From contig JACOZR010000002.1 of NCBI GenBank assembly GCA_016181245.1, forward strand, positions 1 to 33,008: DNA of 33,008 nucleotides, given 5' to 3'. Positions 9,473-17,310 of this stretch are shown one piece after another. Made by a program: the position numbers and the translations under genes. Position 1 is the first letter of the stretch; every line of letters starts with the position of its first letter. The DNA comes from Candidatus Woesearchaeota archaeon. GTDB taxonomy: Archaea; Nanobdellota; Nanobdellia; SCGC-AAA011-G17; GW2011-AR20. The notes under the pieces are model-generated. The model made no database searches, was not told the origin of the DNA, and saw nothing but the letters and a program-made list of their open reading frames with translations.

Positions 9473-10093
9473 ATGGAGCAGAAGAAATTATTAACAGTTC
9501 TTTCAATAATTGTTGGAATATTTTTAGCATGGTCTTTGATTAATCCAAAAGATTATAGTGTTTGGTTTTTAGAAACATTTCCAGTAATATTTGGGTTTCC
9601 TATTCTATATTTTACTTATAAAAAATTCAAGTTCACAAATTTAACCTATACTTTAATGGCTTTGCATGCAATGGTCTTAATATGGGGGGGTCATTATACG
9701 TATGCTGATAATCCTTTATTTAACTGGATTAAAGATTTACTAAGCTTAGAAAGAAATTATTATGATAGGCTAGGTCATTTCTTCCAGGGATTTGTTCCTA
9801 TTTTAATAGCCAGAGAAATTTTGTTAAGAAAAACAAGATTAAAGCAGGGAAAAATGCTGTTCTTCTTGTTAATATGCGTTGTTGCATTTATCACTTCATT
9901 TTATGAGCTTATGGAATGGTCCTCAACGTGGGGTTTACCTCCAGAACAAGGAATAGACTTTCTAGGTAGCCAAGGTGATTTATGGGATGCACAAAAAGAT
10001 ATGACTATGGCTTTTATTGGCGGAATATTCGGACTTTTATTCTTTTCAAAGTTGCAAGATAAACAAATTAAGAAGATTACAACTAGACAGTAG
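9473..10093 (+). CDS. DUF2238/YjdF-like integral membrane protein
   Basis: YDRLGHFFQGFVPILIAREILLR ... YELMEW ... GSQGDLWDAQKDM pattern, several TM helices. Confidence 0.75.
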   Translation: MEQKKLLTVLSIIVGIFLAWSLINPKDYSVWFLETFPVIFGFPILYFTYKKFKFTNLTYTLMALHAMVLIWGGHYTYADNPLFNWIKDLLSLERNYYDRLGHFFQGFVPILIAREILLRKTRLKQGKMLFFLLICVVAFITSFYELMEWSSTWGLPPEQGIDFLGSQGDLWDAQKDMTMAFIGGIFGLLFFSKLQDKQIKKITTRQ

Positions 10094-10129
10094 AGAAACA
10101 TTTATAAACAATCTATAACCTCGTACCTT

Positions 10130-10408
10130 ATGAAAGATTTATTGATGAAACATAGAAGTTTACTGATTGGTGTGGGCTTATCTTTATTGGCAGGTTATGG
10201 AATAAGGTATTATCAAGATTCTATTAAAGAAACTCCAGCCTATAGGGTAGTTTTAGCTTATCCTGGGAGAGAATGTTCTCCAGATTTTGAAATTATGCAG
10301 AATGATGAAATACTACTTTTAAATAATAGGAATCATGAAAATGTTATTGTGCATCATGATTTAGAAGAGAAAATAGGGAAGATAGACGTTTTAAGATTTG
10401 ATCAATAA
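10130..10408 (+). CDS. Small hypothetical protein with N-terminal TM segment
   Basis: 92-aa ORF, hydrophobic N-terminus. Confidence 0.5.
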   Translation: MKDLLMKHRSLLIGVGLSLLAGYGIRYYQDSIKETPAYRVVLAYPGRECSPDFEIMQNDEILLLNNRNHENVIVHHDLEEKIGKIDVLRFDQ

Positions 10409-10851
10409 TTTTTCGTAGTATCAACAACTTTAACATTATACCCATTTTCCAAAGCCTCAATTCTGCAAACATCAAATATTTCAGCATCTAAATTTTCCCT
10501 AACTTTAGCTTTATTATAACCTCTTTTTTCAAGTCTTTTTTTCAATGTCTTTAAATCACATTTAGTAATAAAACAAACTTTGACATATTCTTTAGGAAGA
10601 TAATGGCTCAAATGTCCATCAATAACTAAGGTTTTCTTAGAATTTTTTATTAAATTAACTAAAATTTTATTTAACTTTTTAACATCAACAATTATAGACT
10701 TTCTTTTCTTATCGAATCCTTCTTTTAATTTATTTTCTTTAATAACATCGTTAATATCTAAGTAACGATAATCTTTTTCTTTAGAAATTTTCTTAGCAAT
10801 AGTAGTTTTTCCAGTTCCAGGAGTTCCACTTACAATTATAGCTTTTTTCAT
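10402..10851 (-). CDS. Adenylate kinase 6/Fap7-like P-loop kinase
   Basis: MKKAIIVSGTPGTGKTTIAKKI Walker A; ORF track start (10914) overextends into the neighbouring gene, better ATG at 10851. Confidence 0.82.
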   Translation of the reverse strand: MKKAIIVSGTPGTGKTTIAKKISKEKDYRYLDINDVIKENKLKEGFDKKRKSIIVDVKKLNKILVNLIKNSKKTLVIDGHLSHYLPKEYVKVCFITKCDLKTLKKRLEKRGYNKAKVRENLDAEIFDVCRIEALENGYNVKVVDTTKNY

Positions 10852-10852
10852 A

Positions 10853-11134
10853 TTAATCAACAGTAAACAATTTAGAATCATGTACATCCCATAATCCAAG
10901 TCTAGCTCCAGCATCTAACCACCCATGAGCATAATTCAAAGCAGCAAAAGCATCTACAACTTTTCCATTATCATAAAAATGATGAGCATCTTTAATATAT
11001 CTCTCAATCATGTCTAAAAAATCATCTCTTTCATTATTTAATTTAGTTCTATTTTTAGCTTTCTTAGCTTCTTTGAAAGCCTTTTCAGTAACAGAAAAAT
11101 ATTTCTCAATCTTTTCTTTAGTAATTTCTTTCAT
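10853..11134 (-). CDS. DUF357-family helical protein
   Basis: YIKDAHHFYDNGKVVDAFAALNYAHGWLDAGARLG matches the archaeal DUF357 signature. Confidence 0.75.
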   Translation of the reverse strand: MKEITKEKIEKYFSVTEKAFKEAKKAKNRTKLNNERDDFLDMIERYIKDAHHFYDNGKVVDAFAALNYAHGWLDAGARLGLWDVHDSKLFTVD

Positions 11135-11204
11135 AATAATTTAATATAATAGCCCATTATAAAATTTATCAAATAGTCTAAAAAATTATTATCCCTAATA
11201 AATA

Positions 11205-11250
11205 GTAACAAACCGAAAAGCTTAAAAAGATAAACTTTCTACAATAAATC
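11205..11250 (+). promoter_or_regulatory. Putative promoter of DGR target gene 2
   Basis: gtaacaaaccgaaaagcttaaaaagataaactttctacaataaatc; near-duplicate of 7178-7223. Confidence 0.6.
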
Positions 11251-11985
11251 ATGGTAAATCTTATTGTAGATATAAAACCAATTGTAACCTATTCTGCTTA
11301 TGTAGAAGCTCCCTTTGATAAAGCAAAAGAAGCATTAGAAAAAGAAGGATATCACGTTATTTCTTCAAGAGAAAATGCTCAATTAAGAATGCAGGAAGGA
11401 AAAGATGCTTTCGTATCAAGAAATGGAAATAGAACAAGAGAGGCTTTTATTTATAATCCTAAAACTGGTATTTTCTTAACTAATAACTCACCAATAATGG
11501 CAAATGCTCAAGAAGCAACAAACTGTCATAGAAATAACAAAGAATTTTACTTAACAGATGCTCAAGTTGAAGAGTCTTTAGCAGATTGTGTCGAGCTTTC
11601 AGATAAAGCAATACCGACAAACAGGTTTGCAGAAAATCAAATAACTGTTTATGCTTTTGGCAATGTTGCAGAGCAATACGGTCAATTTTTAAAAAGTGCA
11701 GGAATAAAAGAAATGCCTATTTGGTTAGCAAATTTAGAAGACAAGCCATTTGCAAGGCAAATGTGGCTTCTTAGGCTTGTTGTAGGCAGTAGGTCTGTTC
11801 TCAATGGTAACTACAGGTACTTGAACTATGACTACGGGATGCGTGGGGTACGTCAAGGTGGCGAAGCCACCGCGAAAAATTTAGAGGCTTCTCAAACATA
11901 CACAATTCAAGACATTCAAACAGCTCTAAAAACAAAAGGTCTTACTGGAATTGAAAGTATATTGATAGACTCTTTAAGACAATAA
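11251..11985 (+). CDS. DGR target (variable) protein 2, with VR followed by a ~40-residue C-terminal tail
   Basis: 244 aa, paralog of 7224-7847; FARQMWLLRLVVGSRSVLNGNYRYLNYDYGMRGVRQ matches the translated TR. Confidence 0.92.
   Translation: MVNLIVDIKPIVTYSAYVEAPFDKAKEALEKEGYHVISSRENAQLRMQEGKDAFVSRNGNRTREAFIYNPKTGIFLTNNSPIMANAQEATNCHRNNKEFYLTDAQVEESLADCVELSDKAIPTNRFAENQITVYAFGNVAEQYGQFLKSAGIKEMPIWLANLEDKPFARQMWLLRLVVGSRSVLNGNYRYLNYDYGMRGVRQGGEATAKNLEASQTYTIQDIQTALKTKGLTGIESILIDSLRQ
11762..11850 (+). repeat. DGR variable repeat 2 (VR2)
   Basis: Gap-free alignment to TR 12171-12259; over TR 12171-12255, 9 of 10 mismatches are at template A. Confidence 0.93.
11857..11871 (+). repeat. Hairpin/cruciform immediately 3' of VR2 (GGTGGC-GAA-GCCACC)
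   Basis: Identical to the hairpin at 7806-7820. Confidence 0.85.
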
Positions 11986-12016
11986 TTCTTTTAAGCAATA
12001 ACTTCTTTTAATTTTT

Positions 12017-12283
12017 GTCCTGACTATACCAAGATTATTCAGTGAAGTATAATTTGGACTACACGCCAATTTACTAGTACATTGTTTAATTTGATTTTAA
12101 GTCATGAAATTCAGAGGTTTCATGCGTGAGACCTCAGTGGATATTGGAAGTAAACTGGCTAAAAGCGTCCTGTGGCTTCATAGGCTTGTTGAAGACAATA
12201 GGTCTGATCTCAATGGCAACAACAGGAACTTGAACTATGACAACAGGATGCGTGGAATAGTCCAATGTCAGGATAACATTATC
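12017..12283 (+). ncRNA. Putative DGR template RNA (structured leader + TR + short spacer to the RT)
   Basis: Contains the TR; upstream inverted repeats at 12017-12059 (GTCC/GGAC, TATAC/GTATA) and 12114-12135 (9-bp stem, UGCG loop). RNA boundaries are inferred. Confidence 0.55.
12171..12259 (+). repeat. DGR template repeat (TR)
   Basis: 89-nt near-copy of VR1/VR2 upstream of the RT, rich in AAC/AAT/GAC codons in the VR frame; mismatches concentrate at its adenines. Confidence 0.94.
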
Positions 12284-13291
12284 ATGGAACGAAATGGCCT
12301 TTATCCCCAAATACACAGTATGAAAAATTTATTTTTAGCTTTCAAAGAAGCAAGAAAAGGAAAAACAAAAAAGTACTATGTTAAAAGATTTGAAAAAAAT
12401 CTTATAAAACAGCTTTTAAATTTGAATATTGAATTAAAATCTCAAAAATATCATCCAGAACCGTTAAGAACTTTTATTTTAAGGGATCCTAAAACAAGAA
12501 AAATATCAAAATCTGTATTTAGGGACAGGGTAGTGCATCACGCTCTTGTAAGGATGATAGAACCGATTTTCGATAAAAATTTTATCTACGATTCCTGTGC
12601 TAATAGAAAAGGAAAGGGAAACCTATTCGCATTAAAAAGATTTGATTTATTCAAAAGAAAAATAACAAATAACCTAACATCAAAAGCTTTTTGTCTAAAA
12701 GCAGACATCAAACATTATTTTCAAGAAGTCAATCATGAAATTCTGCTTAACGTAATAGAAAGAAAAATTAAAGATGAAAAAGTTATGTGGCTAATTAAAC
12801 AAATTTTGGGGGGGGGCGAACAGAACAAAGGTATGCCTCTAGGAAACTTAACTTCTCAATTTTTTGCTAACATTTATTTAAACGAATTAGATAGGTTTGT
12901 AAAACATAAATTAAAAACGAAATATTACATCAGATACGTAGATGATTTCGTAATACTGTATAACTCTAAAAAACAGCTAGAAATTTGGAAAAGTGAAATT
13001 GACAACTTTCTAAAAGAAAAATTAAAACTGGAATTACATCCAGATAAGTCAAAAATTATTCCTTTATCAAGAGGCATAGATTTTGTCGGGTTTAGAAATT
13101 TTTATCATCACAGGCTTTTAAGAAAAAGAAATATTGGAAAGATGTTTTCAGTTATTAACAAACACAAAAAAGGAGAGGTTTCCAAAGAAAAATTAATTGA
13201 AAGCTTTCAGGGTTGGCAGGCATATGCAAAATGGGCAAATAGCTATAAAATAACAAAAAAAGTGAATAATGAAATTCAGAGTCAAAAATAA
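12284..13291 (+). CDS. DGR reverse transcriptase
   Basis: YIRYVDDFVIL catalytic box, KGMPLGNLTSQFFANIYLNELD (DGR-type xGxxxSQ), VFRDRVVHHALVRMIEPIFD; ORF track starts at 12104 but the TR lies in that extension, in-frame ATG at 12284 fits DGR RT N-termini. Confidence 0.95.
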   Translation: MERNGLYPQIHSMKNLFLAFKEARKGKTKKYYVKRFEKNLIKQLLNLNIELKSQKYHPEPLRTFILRDPKTRKISKSVFRDRVVHHALVRMIEPIFDKNFIYDSCANRKGKGNLFALKRFDLFKRKITNNLTSKAFCLKADIKHYFQEVNHEILLNVIERKIKDEKVMWLIKQILGGGEQNKGMPLGNLTSQFFANIYLNELDRFVKHKLKTKYYIRYVDDFVILYNSKKQLEIWKSEIDNFLKEKLKLELHPDKSKIIPLSRGIDFVGFRNFYHHRLLRKRNIGKMFSVINKHKKGEVSKEKLIESFQGWQAYAKWANSYKITKKVNNEIQSQK

Positions 13292-13325
13292 TCACATTTA
13301 AAAACAGTTTTTCTTAGAACTTATC

Positions 13326-14021
13326 ATGAGATATTCAAGACAAGAAAGGTTAAAAGAAATAGGCAAAAAAGGACAAAAAGTTTTATCTAAAAAAACAGTA
13401 ACAATAGTAGGTTTAGGAGCTTTAGGAACTAACACAGCCCAATTACTAGCAAGAGCAGGAATCAACTTAAAACTAATAGATTTTGACAAAATAGATTTAA
13501 CAAATTTACAAAGGCAATCATTATATGAAGAATCAGACATAAATAAAGAAAAAGTAAAAGCCTCATTAAATAAACTAAAAAAAATAAACTCAGAAATAAA
13601 AATAGAAATTTTCAATGAAAGATTAAATGATAATAACCTAAATCTGTTAAAATCAGACTTAGTAATAGACTGCGCAGATAACTTAACTACAAGATTTTTA
13701 ATTAACGATTATTGTTACAACAAAATTCCATGGATTCATACAGCAGCTATAAAACACACAGGAGTTGTATTTAATATTCTGCCAAAAAAATCATGTTTAA
13801 AATGTATTTACAAAAAAAACTTAGACCTAGAAAGATGTGAAGAATATGGAGTTTTAAATACAATTATTTCATTAACTTCATCAATAGCAGTAACTCAGGC
13901 AATAAAAATTTTATTAAACAAACCAGTAGAAGAATCTTTAATAAGGTTCAATATTTGGAGTAATGAAATAGAAAAAATAAAAGTAAAAAAATCTTGTGAA
14001 AAATGCCAAAAGTCTTCATAG
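13326..14021 (+). CDS. E1-like ThiF/MoeB/UbaA family adenylyltransferase
   Basis: RYSRQERLKEIG, VGLGALGTNTAQLLARAG, DLTNLQRQ, two CxxC pairs. Confidence 0.9.
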   Translation: MRYSRQERLKEIGKKGQKVLSKKTVTIVGLGALGTNTAQLLARAGINLKLIDFDKIDLTNLQRQSLYEESDINKEKVKASLNKLKKINSEIKIEIFNERLNDNNLNLLKSDLVIDCADNLTTRFLINDYCYNKIPWIHTAAIKHTGVVFNILPKKSCLKCIYKKNLDLERCEEYGVLNTIISLTSSIAVTQAIKILLNKPVEESLIRFNIWSNEIEKIKVKKSCEKCQKSS

Positions 14022-14197
14022 AAAAAGAAAATAAAACTGTAAGTGTAGAAGCTAAAACAGTAAAAGAAATACTGGAAAAACTAAAAATAAACAAAGAAGT
14101 GGTTATAATTTCAAAAAATAATGAGTTAGTAACAGAAGACTCGAAAGTTTCAAAAAGTGATAAAATAAAATTACTAAGTGTAATCTCCGGCGGATGA
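14003..14197 (+). CDS. Ubiquitin-like sulfur carrier (ThiS/MoaD/SAMP-like)
   Basis: 64 aa ending in a C-terminal diglycine (KLLSVISGG). Confidence 0.85.
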   Translation: MPKVFIEKENKTVSVEAKTVKEILEKLKINKEVVIISKNNELVTEDSKVSKSDKIKLLSVISGG

Positions 14198-15108
14198 ATT
14201 GCAATAACTGTATAAAAAAACCTGTAATAAAGTTGACAAATAGTAATATCTCTTTATGCAACAAGCATTTTATTAGGTATTTTGAAAAAAAAGTTCTTTA
14301 CACTATAAAAAAATTTAATTTAATAGAAAAAGAAGATAAGATTGGAATAGCTATTTCAGGCGGTAAAGACTCTTTTACAGCATTAAGCATTTTAAAGCAA
14401 TTCCATGATAAAAAAATTATAACTTTAGAAGCTTTGGCAATCGATGAAGGAATAAAAGGATACAGAGATCTAAAATATGTAAAAAAATTCTGCAAAGATA
14501 ACAAAATAAAACTCCATATACTAACCTACAAAGACTTTTTTGATAATACCTTAGATCAAATGGTCAAGAAATTTAAAAACAAAACTTCTTGTTCTTATTG
14601 TGGCGTTTTCAGAAGATATCTATTAAATTTAGGAGCAAAAAAGTTTAATTTTACCAAATTAGCAACTGGCCACAATCTAGATGATGAAGCTCAAACAATT
14701 TTAATGAATCAATTCAGAAACAACCCAGAGTTATCAGCAAGATTAGGACCTATAACAGGAATAATAGTAGATAAAAAATTCATAAAAAGAATAAAACCCT
14801 TATATTTAGTAACAGAAAAAGAAACAACAACATATGCATTTTTAAAAAAATTTCCAATAAAGTTCTCAGAATGCCCATATGCTAATCAAGGTTACAGAGA
14901 TTCAGTAAGAAATTTATTAAACGATTTTGAAGCTAAATACCCAGGTACAAAACATTCAATAGTAGATTCTTTCATACAGATAATGCCTATGTTAAAAGAG
15001 AATTTCAAAGAAGTAAAGCCTTTAAATTCCTGTAAAATTTGTCAAGAACCAACATCTAGAGAAATCTGCCAGGCTTGTAATTATAAAGGGCAACTAAATG
15101 ATTTATAA
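14194..15108 (+). CDS. tRNA 2-thiolation protein, TtuA/NcsA (TtcA-like) family
   Basis: PP-loop SGGKDS, CSYCGVFRR, N- and C-terminal zinc fingers (CNNC; CKICQEPTSREICQAC). Confidence 0.9.
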   Translation: MNCNNCIKKPVIKLTNSNISLCNKHFIRYFEKKVLYTIKKFNLIEKEDKIGIAISGGKDSFTALSILKQFHDKKIITLEALAIDEGIKGYRDLKYVKKFCKDNKIKLHILTYKDFFDNTLDQMVKKFKNKTSCSYCGVFRRYLLNLGAKKFNFTKLATGHNLDDEAQTILMNQFRNNPELSARLGPITGIIVDKKFIKRIKPLYLVTEKETTTYAFLKKFPIKFSECPYANQGYRDSVRNLLNDFEAKYPGTKHSIVDSFIQIMPMLKENFKEVKPLNSCKICQEPTSREICQACNYKGQLNDL

Positions 15109-15179
15109 CCTTATTTGGTCAAAATTAACTTTTACTGGCACATAGGCAGATTTTTAAGTTTTTAATAATCCACAAAGAT

Positions 15180-15734
15180 ATGAAACCAGAAAGATTCAAT
15201 AAATTTTTTTCATATTTAGAAAAACTGCCAGCATCACTAATTGCCAAAAACATTAAACCTAAAGAAGATTATTTTAGAATAAAAAATGACATGCCAATAC
15301 TCGATGCATTAGACTTATTGGAAAGGTATGAATGTCTAATTTTGGAAAATGGGGATGTAATAACGAAAGAACAAACAATGAGCAAACCAGTAAAAACAAT
15401 TTTCTATGCATTAATTATAGAAGTAGAATATAGGTTATATAAAGTTTTAAAAGAAAAAGTTAAATCTCCAGAAGAGCTACAAAGATTGGAATTTAATGAT
15501 TTAATAAAAATGTTCTTGTTACATGATGACTTGTTAAAGAAACAAAGTGTTTATTCTGAAAAACAAAACATGAAAAAAGATCTCAAGGCAATCAGCTCCT
15601 TCAGGAATGTAGTAATGCACTCACCAAGAAAAGTAGATTTAAGCACAAGATATGATATCATAATAAAAAGAAAAAAACAGGCTTTAAATTTGTTAGAAGC
15701 GCTCGGGCAAATTTACCCTAAATCCAATCAATAA
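15180..15734 (+). CDS. HEPN-like domain protein
   Basis: SFRNVVMHS fits the RNxxxH (Rx4-6H) HEPN motif in a helix-rich C-terminal half. Confidence 0.5.
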   Translation: MKPERFNKFFSYLEKLPASLIAKNIKPKEDYFRIKNDMPILDALDLLERYECLILENGDVITKEQTMSKPVKTIFYALIIEVEYRLYKVLKEKVKSPEELQRLEFNDLIKMFLLHDDLLKKQSVYSEKQNMKKDLKAISSFRNVVMHSPRKVDLSTRYDIIIKRKKQALNLLEALGQIYPKSNQ

Positions 15735-16156
15735 GGATAACACTGTGCTACTTGTTTTATTGACTTATCTCCATAAACAACTTCAAATTTCAATGATTTT
15801 TCGTAAGTTCCATCTAATTTAAATTCACAAGTATCTGTAGATTGAGTCCCCAAAACAGAGACAGTTTGAGTATCTTCTGAAGATATTAATCCAGCTTTAT
15901 CAAGTAAGTTACATCTAACATTCTCTAAATCATCTTGGCCGTAATTTGAAAGAGTTATTGTTAACATATGTGTATTATTCATTGTTTGGCAGTCACCATA
16001 AGCGTTTAGGGCTTCACCTTGAGCATATGATGAAGATAATTGCTCATAATAAAAAGACGGCAGAAATATGGGTAATAATGTAGAAGCAGAATAAACCAAA
16101 ACAAAAACTATTGCACAAATGGTAATTGTTATGTCTCTAGTTTTTTCTGCACCCAT
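15728..16156 (-). CDS. Single-TM secreted/membrane hypothetical protein
   Basis: N-terminal hydrophobic helix then a beta-rich Cys-containing ectodomain. Confidence 0.6.
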   Translation of the reverse strand: MGAEKTRDITITICAIVFVLVYSASTLLPIFLPSFYYEQLSSSYAQGEALNAYGDCQTMNNTHMLTITLSNYGQDDLENVRCNLLDKAGLISSEDTQTVSVLGTQSTDTCEFKLDGTYEKSLKFEVVYGDKSIKQVAQCYPY

Positions 16157-16207
16157 ATTGCAGTTAACTGAAAGGATATTTATAAACTCTTCGTTTCGCG
16201 ATCTGGT

Positions 16208-16639
16208 TTAAACAAGCTTTAAGCAATCACTTTTCATAGCTTCAATAGTTATCTGTTCACATAAAATTTTATCTTTAGTTGAAATAGCTTTTGATAACAA
16301 AACAGCATTTCTACAGTTTTCATCAATGCATTGACTTGAATCTTCTGCAACAATCGCCTTTTTCAAACCCACATTCCTCCTGCATTCTTCAGCTTTTAAT
16401 GGATCCTGAATCTCATCACACGCAGTAACATCCTCATTCAAAGTAGCAAGATTGCTTTTAACATTAGCACATTGTTCTAAGCATGAAACAACGCCATTAC
16501 ATTGTCCTTCACAAGTTTTTGGTAAATCCTCTTTGTCAACAGGTTTTATTATCTTAGGAGAAAATATCAAAGTAACAACTAAAAGTGCAATAAACACAAT
16601 AATTACGCCACTTAAAAACAAATATTTCTTGTCGACCAT
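16208..16639 (-). CDS. Single-TM Cys-rich hypothetical protein
   Basis: N-terminal TM (YLFLSGVIIVFIALLVVTLIF) followed by about ten Cys residues. Confidence 0.6.
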   Translation of the reverse strand: MVDKKYLFLSGVIIVFIALLVVTLIFSPKIIKPVDKEDLPKTCEGQCNGVVSCLEQCANVKSNLATLNEDVTACDEIQDPLKAEECRRNVGLKKAIVAEDSSQCIDENCRNAVLLSKAISTKDKILCEQITIEAMKSDCLKLV

Positions 16640-16743
16640 GAATATTTAGTTCCACAATAGCATATAAACGTTACTCACTACGAAAAAATAACAAAATAAT
16701 TTGAAACCAAAGTTTTAAATAAAAAGATTATAAGATTAATAAC

Positions 16744-17310
16744 ATGGACAAGGGGGGGGCAAATAAAGATGTTGGAATAAACATAACAACTGCAGTAGAT
16801 TCTTTGGTCTTGTTGGTAAATTCAAAAAAAAGAATCCCTATGGAAGAAGCTTCTAAGATTTTAGGCTTGCCAGACAATATAATTAACGAATGGGCTACTT
16901 TTCTAGATGAGGAAAATGTTATTAAAATAGAATATCAGTTAACGACACCTTTTTTGGTAGAAACAGAAGACACAAAGAAAGTATTGGAAGAAAAAGTAAA
17001 CATCGATATAGAAAAAGATCTTATTTCCAGAAAAATTTCTGTAATGATATCGGCAATAGACAAGATAAACGTAAGTTCATCACTTGTCTTGAAAAATGAA
17101 GAAGACTTAAAAAAAATAGTTTTAAACAAGGATCTTGGAAAAAATGACTCATTGTATGCTCAAAAATTTTACCTAAAAATAAGGCTAAATGAGTTATTGG
17201 GTTTACTAAAGAATCAAAAGTCTGTAGATATCTTCAAGATAAATGAAAGACTAGCAATCTTAGAAAAAAAGAAGAAAGTATTCGAAGATAATTTTAAAAA
17301 AGAGAGGTGA
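16744..17310 (+). CDS. Helix-rich protein co-operonic with the pilus ATPase
   Basis: 188-aa ORF overlapping the start of the T2SSE ORF; HTH-like N-terminal half. Confidence 0.65.
   Translation: MDKGGANKDVGINITTAVDSLVLLVNSKKRIPMEEASKILGLPDNIINEWATFLDEENVIKIEYQLTTPFLVETEDTKKVLEEKVNIDIEKDLISRKISVMISAIDKINVSSSLVLKNEEDLKKIVLNKDLGKNDSLYAQKFYLKIRLNELLGLLKNQKSVDIFKINERLAILEKKKKVFEDNFKKER

Noticed and set aside
10853-11134. DUF357 helical protein as a substitute for Avd
   Set aside because: It is small and helical and sits beside target 2, but it is on the opposite strand, overlaps a kinase gene region, and DUF357 is widespread in archaea without DGRs.
12104-12283. N-terminal 60 residues of the RT ORF as annotated in the ORF track
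   Set aside because: This segment holds the TR and a hairpin; homologous DGR RTs begin around the MERNGLYPQIHSMKNLFLAF region, so 12284 is the better start. The in-frame overlap is kept as a finding.
12134-12316. Antisense ORF across the TR
   Set aside because: Derived from the complement of the TR; no independent coding evidence.
12284-13291. RT as a group II intron or retron RT
   Set aside because: No maturase/X domain or intron domain V structure seen; the SQ motif and matched TR/VR pairs specify a DGR.
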